Part shown: positions 1 to 13,050 of the stretch, in pieces | Layout of the letters: the number at the start of each line of letters is the position of its first letter | How positions within the stretch are numbered: position 1 is the first letter of the stretch | Source: Lingula anatina | Lineage: Eukaryota; Brachiopoda; Lingulata; Lingulida; Lingulidae | Assembly: GCF_001039355.2 (NCBI RefSeq) | Contig: NW_019775459.1 | Span: 118,784-182,783 of the forward strand | Direction: 5' to 3' | Length of the DNA stretch: 64,000 nt | Position numbers and translations under genes: made by a program | Notes under the pieces: generated by a model | The model's input: only the letters and a program-made list of their open reading frames with translations | Databases searched by the model: none | Told to the model about the DNA's origin: nothing

Positions 1-1767
1 GTTCACCAATGGGTTACAAATCAGATTATTATTTTATCTTAAATTATATTGTCATGAGTTTAGCTGCTGTTTGCAAAAAATGATAATTATAGTAACAGAC
101 ACAGTCTGGTGTGAACATATAAGATTAGGGAGCTTCAAAATTATAATACTATTATTCAAAACTCACTTGAGGTAATATCCCCCCACCACCACCACCTCAT
201 ACTGTGTTTAATATACAGATGACATTTGCACAGGAGGAAGGGGGCTTTAAGATTATAACTTCTTTATACAAACATGAAGAGATAATTCTGAATAATTCTT
301 ATACAGTATTGTGTACAGCGAGTTATTAAAACTCCCTGCCTAGGTGAGGGATGCCTCTTTAGATTGAAATCACATTGCACTATATGGTCTTTCCTTTTTG
401 AAGCTCTCTGTATCATACATTGAAATTTATATACTAAGCAAGTGTATTTGTGTGGTTTTCTTCTCTCTTTTCTTTTGTATTTTTATTTCTTTTTAAATGA
501 TATATAATTTTTCATTTTGTTTTTGTTTTTTGCTTTGTCAGTATAGGCTTAGCACAGGTGTGAGATTTTGGATGTCTGAGGACAATTACACTGAATGGTT
601 AAATGTGTATGTCTTTGTGTGTGTGTATTTTTGTGAGTATTTTCAAAATTGGTATTATGCCGCAAAGTAAATTTATATCTGTTTATTGTTTACTAGTACA
701 TGCTTTATTTGCTATGCATAACTTAGATGTATTTTGTTTCTTTAACTCTGATTTTCAGTGACTTGTAGCTCTTTACAACTAGCTTCCACTTCAGCTATTT
801 CCAGTTTGCTTTGGTGTTTGAATGAGTGACATTAGCTTTATATTTTTGCTTTGAACACCAAAAACAGTAGATGACATGCTTCATTTTTCACATGGATGTG
901 GGAAACTTTCAAGGTTCACTTCATTGTTTACCAAAAATTAAAAAAAGGAAATTGATGTACTTTCTTCTCAGTACACATTCATCTCAAATGAAAAGTAAGA
1001 AACGATTTTACCCAAAAAATTGATGTCTTGAACGTGTAACGTCTTGGAGTATACTTATAGCTTATTGGTATTAAACAATTTTAACTTAAGCCTGTCTTGT
1101 TTGTAGGAGTATAATGTCCATGGTACCATCAACAAGTCTAAGATGAGAAGATTGCTCATTCTGAATGATCTTCTCATGTGTACCAGTATAGAGAGAAAGT
1201 AAGTAGTACACCATGAGGTAGTATCACATATGGTTAATATTACTTCTTTTTGCTAGTCTTAAGGTTGCTATTAATACAGTTAATTCATTGAATCTGTACT
1301 GTAATTTGTAACATACGTTTTTGATAAGAAAAGACATGGTTACAAAGTACATGCACAAAGGAGGCTATAGCCAGTCTCAAATATAGTATTATTTTTCCCC
1401 ATAGAGGAGGTGGCTAAAGCCATTTTAAATCAGAAATCCAATTTTGTTTCATCACAGTTTTCAACCTTATCAAGCAGCCTTCAGACCCCAGATGATAAAA
1501 CAACTGAGGGCCATTTGTCCTACCTTCTTTCTTACAACTCTTAACCATGTGTGTGTTTCAGAGAGTCCGAGAGTGGCAGTCTGATAGAGAAACACCGTCT
1601 GAAGTGGTACGTCCCTATCAATGAAGTGGAGCTCGTTGACACAGCCATTACGCCTAACATGCAGGTGACAGTGAAGTCGGAGCCTGGGAGGACCACAATC
1701 TCTTCACTGAAGCAGGGGACTGTGAAAGGTATGGTGTATGATTTACAGGCCTGGGGAGGGGGGGGGT
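1..1767. repeat. Copy 1 of 1.8 kb direct duplication ending at an N
   Basis: Positions 1-1767 match about 2453-4230 in order over exons and introns, offset 2451-2452, with a few percent substitutions and small indels (for example the C-run and CCA-run at 180 versus 2637). The match stops in a G-run immediately before the single N at 1768. The intron sequence after the N (1769-2452) is not repeated. Confidence 0.9.
1107..1728 (+). pseudogene. Extra copy of two ARHGEF10-like exons (1107-1198 and 1562-1728)
   Basis: These 92 nt and 167 nt exons have the same lengths, frames and splice sites as 3559-3650 and 4014-4180. The first differs from its partner only at synonymous third positions (GGT/GGA Gly, TGT/TGC Cys); the second looks identical. 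Exon 1562-1728 ends in phase 1 while the 92 nt exon starts in phase 0, so splicing copy 1 into copy 2 would read GGA GTA TAA and stop. The two copies therefore cannot both be in one functional mRNA. The most likely reading is an unmerged second haplotype; true alternative exons are possible but less likely. See the duplication entry. Confidence 0.75.
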
Positions 1768-2452
1768 NTAAGCAGTCTAACTTACTAAGGATTATAAGAG
1801 ATACAGTGATAAACAATGAGATAGAAAATGCTGGCTTTGATATTTATATTATTATCTGTTATTGTTTTTGACAATAATGTCATTCTTATATCTAGTATTG
1901 TTATTGTGATTGTTATCATCATCATCATCATCATTGCCATCATTATTATTATTAATAATTATTAATATTTTTAAATCACTCTGTACAATATTATGGTGGT
2001 GGTTGTTTCAAGTTTTATGTTCAAGTTTTCCTGTATTTTAATGGGTAATAGGTAGCACAGTGGCTATCAGTAGGACTTCAAAAGATGAAAAGAAAGACAT
2101 TTTTTGACCACTTGTTTTCTTGTTTCATGCATGCTGTAGGCTGCCCAGAAGGTAGAAAAATTAACATATTCTGATTTTAAAAATCATTTATAACTCTAGT
2201 AAAGACTTTTGCCTGCTGTGTTGCTATGATAGTGTCTTCAATCAGCAGCTAAAATCAGACCTACATAGTTCAGTAACAGCTTTACTCAAAAAGTTATGGA
2301 CTGATTTTGACAAAATTTTCAGAATAAGTCAGAAAAAAATCTTAGAATTGATACCATTTGGTGATGATCCATCAAAGAATTAATAACTTTATTGTATATA
2401 ATGAAAATTAAGCCACTTTGCTCTTTCTCTCTCTTGCTCCCCAGGTGCATTT

Positions 2453-4230
2453 CTATTATAGGTCACTAATGGTGTCAAATCAGATTTTTTTTAATCTTAA
2501 ATTATTTTGTCATGAGTTTAGCTGCTGTTTGCAAAAAAATGATCAGTATACAAACAGACTCTGGTGTGAACATTTATGACTAGGGAGCTTCAAAATTATG
2601 ATAATATTATTCAAAACTCACTTGAGGTAATATCCTCCCCCCCCCCCCCACCTCATACTGTGTTTAATATACAGATGACATTTGCACAGGAGAAATGGGG
2701 CTTTAAGATTATAACTTCTTTATACAAACATGAAGAGATAATTCTGAATAATTCTTATACAGTATTGTGTCAGCGAGTTATTAAAACTCCCTGCCTAGGT
2801 GAAGGATGCCTCTTTAGATTGAAATCACATTGCACTACATGGTCTTTCCTTTTTGAAGCTCTCTGTGTCATACATTGAGATTTATATACTAGGTAAATGC
2901 ACTTGTGTGGTTTTCTTCTTTCTTTTCTTTTGTATTTTTATTTCTTTTTAAATGATATATAATTTTTCATTTTGTTTTTGTTTTTTTGCTTTGTCAGTAT
3001 AGGCTTAGCACAGGTGTGAGATTTTGGATGTCTGAGGACAATTACACTGAATGGTTAAATGTGTATGTCTTTGTGCGTTTGTGTTTTTGTGATTATTTTA
3101 AAGTTTCATATTATGTTGCAATGTCAATCTAATATCTGTTTATTGTTTACATTCTTTATTTTCTATTCATAACTAAGATATATTTTGGTTTATTTAACTC
3201 TGATTTTCAGTGACTTGTAGCTCTTTACGACTAGCTTCCACTTCAGCTATTTCCAGTTTGCTTTGGTGTTTGAATGAGTGACATTAGCTTTATATTTTTG
3301 CTTTGAACACCAAAAACAGTAGATGACATGCTTCATTTTTCACATGGATGTGGGAAACTTTCAAGGTTCACTTCATTGTTTACCAAAAATTAAAAAAAGG
3401 AAATTGATGTACTTTCTTCTCAGTACACATTCATCTCACATGAAAAGTAAGAGACGATTTTACCCAAAAAATTGATGTCTTGAACGTGTAACGTCTTGGA
3501 GTATACTTATAGCTTATTGGTATTAAACAATTTTAACTTAAACCTGTCTTGTTTGTAGGAGTATAATGTCCATGGGACCATCAACAAGTCTAAGATGAGA
3601 AGATTGCTCATTCTGAATGATCTTCTCATGTGCACCAGTATAGAGAGAAAGTAAGTAGTACACTCTGATGTAGTATCACATATGGTGAATATTACTTCTT
3701 TTTGCTAGTCTTAAGGTTGCTATTAATACAGTTAATTCATTGAATCTGTACTGTAATTTGTAACATAGGTTTTTGATAAGAAAAGACATGGTTACAAAGT
3801 ACATGCACAAAGGAGGCTATAGCCAGTCTCAAATATAGTATTATTTTTCCCCATAGAGGAGGTGGCTAAAGCCATTTTAAATCAGAAATCCAATTTTGTT
3901 TCTTCACAGTTTTCAACCTTATCAAGCAGCCTTCAGACCCCAGATGATAAAACAACTGAGGGCCATTTGTCCTACCTTCTTTCTTACAACTCTTAACCAT
4001 GTGTGTGTTTCAGAGAGTCCGAGAGTGGCAGTCTGATAGAGAAACACCGTCTGAAGTGGTACGTCCCTATCAATGAAGTGGAGCTCGTTGACACAGCCAT
4101 TACGCCTAACATGCAGGTGACAGTGAAGTCGGAGCCTGGGAGGACCACAATCTCTTCACTGAAGCAGGGGACTGTGAAAGGTATGGTGTATGATTTACAG
4201 ACCTGGGGGGTGGGTGGGGTGGGGGGGGGG
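2453..4230. repeat. Copy 2 of 1.8 kb direct duplication
   Basis: This is the partner of 1-1767. It continues without break past its G-run (4206-4230) into the next exon at 4550, in the correct phase, so this copy is taken as the functional one. Confidence 0.9.
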
Positions 4231-6831
4231 TACTTTTTCTGGAAAAGAGGGGCTTTTTTTACCCCCTTAGTTGATCCAACTTGATGTGTGGGATAGAATG
4301 TGGGTTTTTTTTTTTTTTTTTCGAAAAAAAAGGGGGCCTCTCCTCCCTCCTTTCCCTCCCCCATGCCTTAGACATAATGCAGCAGTGATACATTGATCTT
4401 CAACAGGGAAGTGAGTGACAGTGGGTCTCATTATGTTGTAGTGATTCATGTGGATTGTAATTGAAAAAGTTCCCGATAAAAATTTTGTTAAATAGGTCAT
4501 ATAACATTGTATTCAGATTTTATGATAATTTTTTTTTACTAATTTGTAGATTACTCCTCCGAGGGAGCAATGCAACTCCGTAGAGAACTAGACAACATGC
4601 TGCATGACTTCGCTGTGGTCGGTCAGGTGACAAACCTCATCTCTTCCCTGAGGTATCAGTACGAGGTAAGAGATGTATGCTTACCAAGAGGAGGAGTGTT
4701 TTTCTTAATTATTATTTTATTTTATTTTATATTTGGAACTATGTGCCATAACAACAGATTTGGTGGAGATTGTCAGAAATATTGAATTAAAAGCAATTCT
4801 CACCTCTAGTCAGAGTCAGCAAATATGATACCAGCACCCCTCATGTTCATATGCTCAATTTTCCACAAATTCAGCAAACTTCTTTTCCTTCCAGCTCTGT
4901 GTAGGTCTTTTTTTTGTTGCTGGTTGTAAAATGAAAATTACCAGTATTTTATTTTTCAATTTCTAGCTTCTTTCGGAAGAAACCATGGATAGTCTGAAGC
5001 GCGAACTTCTTAGAAAAATCCAAGCCAAAGATGAACAGCTCCGAATGTATGACAGTTATACAATTCAGATCACGTTTCCAGAAAAGTGAGTTAAACTTTA
5101 TACAAATATAAAAATTAATAGTGTGTTAAACTTTAAATTATGAGCACAATATAAGATGTTAGTTGAAAGTCATCCAGATTTGAAATTATTAACATTTCAT
5201 GTTTTTGTAAAGTGGTAGAAGCTATCCCTCTTTAGATAACATAATTATGTAAAACTCTATAATTCTGTCAAAATCTTTCTATATCTGATGTAGCACATTT
5301 TGAACATTACAAAATTATTTACCAATAATGATAGTAATTAATATTTGTAGACATGCTAATCTTAGAGTCCTTATGCATTATTAAGCATTATTAGAGTAAG
5401 CCTACATATAGTTATGTAGTGACCTGTGCTGACATCTATCGTTCATTTTACTATCACTATTAGTGCTTCCTGCAGGTTTTTTCTGACCTAGATTTGCCAC
5501 AGGTCAGGTCCTCAGTTGTGTTGGTAATTTTAAAGCAGTGATTTTCCATGCAGTTTGTCTTAATAAGGCTGGTTTTATACAGTAAAATACAGCAGGATGC
5601 ACACTTGAAACCAGATTATTCTCCTGAGATCAGATTCACAAAAAGGCATTATTCTGAAAATTTGATTTGGACTTTTATACAAAAAATGTAGACAGATCTT
5701 CTTTGGCCTAAGATAAATTAGTTGTAGTCTACTAAAATGAAAATTGTGCCTGTTTTTTAAGAAGGAAATAGCAGACTTAGACCAGTTGTCTCTTTATTTG
5801 AGAAAGCTATTAGAGATGCATCTTGAATAAAAGTTGATCAGTTGTTTGGTCCTAAATTTTAAACCAACTTATTTTGGTAGACCGGTTTGCAGCCTGCACT
5901 TGTAAAAGTCATACTGCAACATAATCATCTGCAAATTTCCTAGAAAAAAAATCTGACCTTTGCTTCTCTGTCTTCTGCCTCTTTGTGTCCAGTCATGTGC
6001 GGAATGCTATAGCCGAGTCCACTGCCCACTGGTCAGCTGCACTGAAAGACGACAAGAAAACCACAAAAAATAAATACACCATTAACAGGTGATAATTGTG
6101 AGGTCACTGCAGCAGTAACAAGGTGATGGGAAGTTGTACTGTTACTATTACTACTGTAGCATGTTGGGTTTATTATTAGTTATTAACAGTAGTTATGAGT
6201 GACAGGCTCTTGGAGTGAGAGTAGGCTGTCACAGGGGTGGGGTGTCACAGGAGGGTGGGGTATCACAGGAGGGTGGGGCGTCAAAGGAGGGTGGGGTGTC
6301 ACAGGGGTGGGGTGTCACAAAAGGGTGGAGTGTTGTAGGGTGGGGTGTCACAGAAAAGAAACATGTACCATGGAATTTGCCGTAAAATGTATCGTGAAGT
6401 GCACCATGAATCTTAGTCATGGAATGAGTCATACGTGACTTTTGTGATGTCACCATGGCAAGTGATGTGCTTCAGGAAGAGGAGTTTCAGAGCTGAAGTA
6501 CTGCCTAGGTTTGGAGAGGTGTTCTGTTTTGAATTGACAATTTTATTCAGGTATTATAATAAAAAGGAAATTGATTTACTAAAGAGGAGGTTACTTATTG
6601 GATGGTTTTACAGGACTGTTATTGGATGATTAACTTACTGCTGCAGTGACCTTGACCTCTGACCTTTAACCTCAATAATGTAACCCCCTTAGGTTAATGG
6701 TTTTAGTTTGCTTTAGAGTAGTTATGTTTGCATGCATTATATTGATATGCATGTTATATTGTTTGCAATAATGAAAACTTGATGTTATCTATCCCTTGGG
6801 CCATCTATTTCATATTAGTGAAAGAAAACAT

Positions 6832-6870
<39 letters not shown>

Positions 6871-8148
6871 TTTGAAAAATAAATTTGACTTTAAGGAGGT
6901 CATTGGTTGTGGGCATGTGACACATTCCAAATGTTTTGGAGACACGTCTCTTATGTGTCACAGTTTCTGTTCCTGCAGATTCCTTTCTTATTCTTTTACT
7001 AATCAGATGTACAAAAGGTCATTAAAAATTATTTAAGTTGAGAGTTTAATTTTATTGTAAATAGCATGCATTTGTTTCTGTTTGATACCACATGTTATGG
7101 TTTGTTGACAATATATTGTAAATAGCATGCATTTGAAAACCATTTTTGATGCCTTTGTGTTGACAATATCATTTATAGCTACATGCTTGAACTGTTGTTG
7201 TTTTTAATTTTGTGCTTGATCTTATACAAGATTTCATGATCTCTTAGAAGTGGATTTATTTTGTTTAAACTTTTAATGACAAAATATTGAATTTCATAAA
7301 GTAATCCTGGACCAAATATTGTACTGCTAGAATAATTAGAAAATTTAGTTTGTGTACTTAAAAAAATTGATGACCTATGTCTATTTGTCATTGATGAATT
7401 TTGATGTCCTGAATGTTGACTCATTTAATACATCATTGGAGTATATGGTTTATAATTTATAATGCTCTCATTTGCATGAGTATATTGCATGCCTTTGTAC
7501 AGTATTATATGGTAAATCAGTGATTGTGACAGTGAACACAATCTGGTCTCAACCCATCTCTCCTAACACAATCTTAGTTCTGATGTGTATAACTTCTTGC
7601 TCTGTCTTTTTTAAATATAGAATGATGTGTTGTTATTAAAGATACAGAGGTAAATTAAATGCTTTTTGCAGGCATATGATAGATAACTTGCATTCTTTAA
7701 GTCATATTGTTAAAATAATTTATATTCTGTTGTTTCTTACAATAATTTGTCTATCTATACTATTTTGCGTAAGATGATACCAAAATTTCAGCATTACTCC
7801 TCTGTAGATACTGCAGGATTCTAGAAAGAGTAGCTCAATCTAAGAAAGTCTACGTTTAATGTTGTGCAAGGAATGTCATCAATCAACTGACCAGAAAGGA
7901 CACAATAATCCTTTGCAAAACTTTATTTCTATAAATACCTATTATCCATTCCTGCCCATTCTAGGACGGGCCGTGTGAAGTACACGTACCAGGTGAGATC
8001 CCCAGAGGAGAAGCAGTCCTGGGAACTGGACTTTAAGATGACCCAGTTAGCCATGGGTAAGCCTTGGTGCCCAACTCATACATTGACCATTAATATTCCA
8101 CTGTCAGAGGTCAAAGTCGGAGGCTTCTGCTTTGCTGAATTGTTTATT

Positions 8149-8179
<31 letters not shown>

Positions 8180-11100
8180 TTATTATTATTGAGTTTGGAA
8201 TGATTTTGACCCTGTAAGAATTAAATGTTAAACTACATCCCAAACCAGCACATTCCTTGTCTTACTAAACACAATGCATCAGTCTTCTCTAACGCAATCT
8301 ATTGTATTTCTTGCACTGCATCATTTCCTTGCAGATCCCAATAACAACCCAGCCTGGACCTTCCCTGAACATGTAGAGAGGGAGAAGGGACTCCTGAAGA
8401 TGCCTCTCTTCATCAGAGCTCTGCCCATAGACATCACCAAACAGTATACAAAGGTCTGTTGAAATTTAGGACTTTATAGTCTTATTTAATAAAGGAGTTG
8501 ATTCTTAATGAGTGTTTTAAAACTAGGTTTTATGCAATTTTTGTGCCTTCCAAAGATTTCTATCAGATTAATGAACGAGTGTTTGGATAATGTATAATTA
8601 TAAAATATATATGCATTTTATCTTCTTTCTGCATTTGCTTATAAGTATCAACAAAATTAATGGACTCCATTGGAAAAAAATCATATTTTTATGATTAGGT
8701 ACTTTGTACAATATTGAATAGAATAACAAACAAATAGTAAAGTATTTAAATGTTAATGTCTGGACTGAGGAGTGATTGTGTTAGTTGTGCTATGTGTTCC
8801 AGGTGGATTGTGCTGTCCCAGTGTTCCTCCAGTCCAGTGATAACAGTGGACTGGGAATACAGCACCTCTGGGCCTGTAGTAGTAATGAAGATAGGGGGCA
8901 GGTCAGTCTCAAGACGGTCTCATTAAAATCTAAACATTTACCATGAAGGTGTGCCAGTATTCATGTAGTGTTAAGGAGCATGGTTAGGTACTACTCAAGG
9001 CTTGTGGTATTAAGGTAACACCATGTTGGTGACAAATGTGTTTCCATTGCCATTGTATGGCCATTGCAAAAATATTGAAGAAGAAAAAGGGTTAATGGTT
9101 CTTTTGAAGTTTATACTGTACATGCTCAGAGAAATTATTGCATCACTTATTTTTCTTAAGAGCCATAAATATAGGAAGTGATATGCCTTTATATCAACTT
9201 ATTATGATTACGTCTTATATATGATTCTGAGTCCAAACATACCTGGTGTTTAACATTAATTCAACATCCATAGGTATTTCTCATTTTAGGTGACCATCAT
9301 ATCCCTCCACACCAGCAAACCAAGGGTGATCGAATCCTTCATGGCATGTGAGGCAAAGATAGTCTGTGTGGAGTTCGTCCCTGGTCCCAATTTATTTCAG
9401 GGGGAAGATGCCAGTGACACTGTGTGTGCAGGAGACACAGTCTGGATGGGGACTGACAGTAACAGGTGTGTTAGATTTGACAGAAGATTGTATTAGGTGT
9501 GACCAGTAATTGTGTTAGGTGTGACAGGAGATTGTGTTTGCTGTACCAGTCATTGTAGTTGAATATAATACGCTGTTAGATCTGAGTGTGAGATGCTATT
9601 GTGTAAATTGTGACTGAAATTGAAATGTGATAGGCACATGTTTTTTTACTTAGTTTTTTTTTTGTCCTGTATAATATATTTTGTTCTCATACCAATTATA
9701 TAAATAAATGATGAAGCCTGTTTTCTTCTCCTTGCAGAATTGGGGTATATTCAGTGAGGGAACAAGAGAGAAAAGATGCCATTTTTACAATAGATATCCC
9801 AAACCCAATAAGGACAATGAAGTACATGAAAGACAAAGTATTTGTTGCCATGGAGAATGGTGCTATCATAATATTCAGCAGGGGAAAGGGTAAGGCTTGC
9901 CGTAAGTTTGTCCAGAGCTCCAGCCTTCTATTCTCTTTCAAAAGCAAAATTGTTTATCCAGTTCTAAAGAGAAGAAAAGGCACTTTGAAACTGATAAGAT
10001 AAGGAATTTTTGAACTACGTCATAAAGCAATGCTTGCTTTCTTCAAAATTTTGATTTAGTTTAAGTTTTCCAGCTTTTTAATGGTAAAAACAGTTCAAAT
10101 CATGGTAAACCGTTTAGTTATATTTCTTATGATATATTACAGAACTGTTTGATTTATTATTGACTGTATATTGCAGATGATGAGTGGAAGATCAATGAGT
10201 CTCACACTTCCAAACTTGGAGAGCAGCCTGTCTTGTGTCTTCTGGAAGTGGAGGATAAGATGTGGTGCGCCTGTGGGAATAAGATTAATATCATCAACCC
10301 AAAAACAGAACTGAAAGAGGTAAAATTGTATGCAACAGAAATTGAAATGTTTAATTATTGCTAAACCAGTTAAAATGACTGAACAAATTATGGAGTTGTC
10401 CATTTGAATGTAGGTGATCAATGATTTCAATTTAACAACTTAAATTTAAACAGTAAATATTCGGCAGTGGGGATAGAACTTTCTCAGTATCAATCCTGAC
10501 AGCAGCAAAATAGTTTCATTTCATTGATGAAAATTTCAGACCATAGTCATACTAGACAAGCTTTTACACAAGAAGGTACTGTAACAAATGTCCCCCCCCC
10601 TTCCCCCACCCACCCTCTCCCACACTCTCCCCAGCTTACTTTTTGGTCATCCAATTGCAGATTAGAAGCAATTTGCTAGTATCCAAAATGATGGCATGAC
10701 CTTATGGAATATTAGTTTTATGATCCATTTGATTTTGAAAAAAAGTTATGTTTCAAAGAAGGAGGAGAGGCAGNCCCCCCCCCTCCCCCACCCCACCCTC
10801 TCCCACACTCTCCCCAGCTTACTTTTTGGTCATCCAATTGCAGATTAGAAGCAATTTGCTAGTATCCAAAATGATGGCATGACCTTATGGAATATTAGTT
10901 TTATGATCCATTTGATTTTGAAAAAAAGTTATGTTTCAAAGAAGGAGGAGAGGCAGTTTATTTGAATGCTGCCAGAAAAGCATGTTTTTGAATAATTGAT
11001 TGTTCCCAGTCTTCTTTAACACAAGGCTTTGTGTTTGCATCAACCATGCAGAGTCATATTTTCTTTCATCAAAATGGACCAGAAACCTCATATTAACCAT

Positions 11101-13050
11101 CTTATTTCTTAAAAGAGATGAAAAACAATACAGTACATTGGAGTGAGGCATGATTTCTGTCTGAGAACATGAATTGATTACTTTATATAATGTGATTTGT
11201 GATTATGATTTATTATGGTACTAGTGTATTTTACTATGTAAATCATAAAACATTTTATATAGATATATACATAAATGTGCATTAACAAATGTTTTCAAGT
11301 TTCTGCTCTCCTTCATGTAATACGTCTCACCTATATTTTCTGTATGTGGCATTAAAATCATTCACAGCAGTATATATATTTCAGAATTAATACATGAAAA
11401 AAAAAAGAATAAATGTAGCAGTCTGTGCTGTCCTAAAATACATATTAGATTTGCCTGTGATGTAACTTTTGAAATCATTCAACTTGTAGAAAACTTTGAC
11501 AGTAGAGAAGAGTGGTTGTATACAGTGTATGGTGCAGTCTGGCTGTGGGTTCTGGATCTCATTTAAAGAAGAATCCCTGATCCGCCTCTACCATGTGGAG
11601 ACTTTTCAACATCTGCAGGACATTAACATAGCGTCGGCCGTCACCAGGGCACTGAAACGTAAGTAAACATGGCTGCATCTGCCTCCATTTTAACTGAAAA
11701 CATTTTAAGGCTGACATCTTAAGGAATAGTTGTAATAAAATTAAAGCTTCCTTGTCATTCTGTCAAACATATGATGGGTCACCATGCTAGATGAGACCTA
11801 TAGCCCAGGGTTCAAATGAACTGCCCTTTTGCCCCAGAAAGGTCAATACAGAATAAAGCACCACCATTGTAATATTCATATTTCCAGATAAAGCCAGAAA
11901 ACCTGGTACAGATTTCTCACGCGGTATAGCCATCACCTGTCTCATGGCCAGTAGAGGTATCCTGTGGATTGGTACCAACAAAGGTATAACCCTGTCCCTC
12001 CCCCTTCCCAGGTTGGAGGGTGTACCCCTCATCAGTCGAGGACCCAGCGTGTCATGCCACACCCATATCGGTCCTGTCAAATTTTTGGTGGGTATTTGCC
12101 CCGAGGTCATCATTGACCCTGTCCCCGGTCGGGCTGAGAGTTTCCAGGAAGATGCGAATGGTGAAAATGTTGATGTGAAGGATACGGACAGACTGGAGCT
12201 GCCTTGTTCAGCTAGCGATGCTTCAGCAACTTCGCCTTTGTCGTCGCCCTCGCCCAAAGCTACATCTCCCAAATGTCCACCAGAGAGTACGTCTGGTTCT
12301 GGAAGTCAGACCATGCCAGCAGTGGTTTCCCCGAAGTCAAAGCGGAAGAGCAAGGGAGACATCAGGCGAATATCCCTTTCCCATGTCAGTGAGAAGACTG
12401 AGAGAACATCTGACAGGGAGGTTATTCGTAGCTACAGCATTGAGCATAGTTTTAAACCACTTAAAGCTAATGCTAAGTCCAAATGGAAGTCCACCCCAAT
12501 CGGATTGGATGCCATTGACAAGGTGGAGTATGATGATGATATTTCGGTGTTGTATGGAAGCTTGCTGAAAGGCACTGGGACGGAAGATTATGAAGACGTC
12601 TTGGTGCAGACTTCTGGAGAACATGGGTACATGACTCTACAGGCAACGGGAGCAGACCTCCTCCGTTATCGAAAAACTAAAACTGCTTCGATAATGTTTC
12701 CCAAACGTCGGGTAAAAAGTATGGCGTCCCCTGCTGTTGGGGAAACAGCCCATACCTTCAGTTTCGATTCAGCTGTGAAGTTGCGCAGCTACAACAGAAC
12801 ATCTTCCGAACTGACAAGTAGTTTCGAGTCTGTAGATGAAACAGAAGAGGACATTGCCACCCCTGCTAGTGATGATGTGGATGAAAGTGATGCGGCAAAG
12901 TCCTCAGACAGAAAGTTGCATAATTTGCACTGTAAATCTGTGATCGTTGTAAGTGGAGGAGATGGGTATTTAAATTGGAACATTGCCACTCCAAGGGACA
13001 AGAAACAGGAGGACGCGAGGCTTATTTTATGGCAGTGCAAGGTGGCTTAA
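3559..13050 (+). CDS. ARHGEF10: ARHGEF10-like Rho guanine nucleotide exchange factor, C-terminal part (5' end outside window)
   Basis: RhoGEFs of this family activate RhoA-type GTPases; the catalytic DH domain must lie left of the window. Coding exons read: 3559-3650, 4014-4180, 4550-4665, 4967-5085, 5993-6088, 7965-8056, 8335-8453, 8803-8901, 9290-9465, 9738-9889, 10177-10319, 11490-11658, 11888-13050. All phases agree and the sum is 2703 nt (900 residues plus TAA). The first two exons look like the PH-like region (SKMRRLLILNDLLMCTSIE; HRLKWYVPINEVEL). From exon 8803 on comes a WD40-like propeller (GDTVWMGTDSNRIGVYSV, DKMWCACGNKINIINP, GILWIGTNKGITLSLPLPRL). The segment LPRLEGVPLISRG followed by GPVKFLV, and the end VVSGGDGY...LILWQCKV, are what I know from vertebrate ARHGEF10/ARHGEF10L. 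The last exon (1163 nt) carries a Ser/Pro/acidic-rich insert of about 270 residues before that closing strand. ARHGEF10 versus 10L cannot be decided. Confidence 0.88.
6226..6353. repeat. G-rich minisatellite, unit about 18-20 bp
   Basis: About seven imperfect copies of a unit like GGGTGGGGTGTCACAGGA lie in the long ARHGEF10-like intron 6089-7964. Variants include GTATCACAG and GCGTCAAAG. Confidence 0.9.
6831..6873. repeat. (TTTA)n microsatellite
   Basis: About ten uninterrupted TTTA units in an intron. The rest of this 1.9 kb intron shows nothing recognisable apart from the minisatellite and a 17 bp direct repeat (TAAATAGCATGCATTTG) near 7058 and 7118. Confidence 0.95.
8144..8190. repeat. 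(ATT)n microsatellite
   Basis: Near-perfect ATT units with one T interruption, in the ARHGEF10-like intron 8057-8334. Confidence 0.95.
10591..10956. repeat. Two near-identical 183 bp copies separated by one N
   Basis: 10591-10773 and 10775-10956 are essentially the same sequence (C-rich start, then CAGCTTACTTTTTGGTCATC through GAAGGAGGAGAGGCAG), with an N at 10774. Only the C-run differs. This is the pattern of two contig ends that overlap but were not merged. It lies inside an intron, so no coding sequence is affected. Confidence 0.93.

Noticed and set aside
1551-1871. 106-codon open frame as a separate small gene
   Set aside because: It is the duplicated RhoGEF exon 1562-1728 read through its donor into the intron.
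11787-12272. 161-codon minus-strand frame
   Set aside because: It is the antisense shadow of the last RhoGEF exon, which has family motifs and correct phase.
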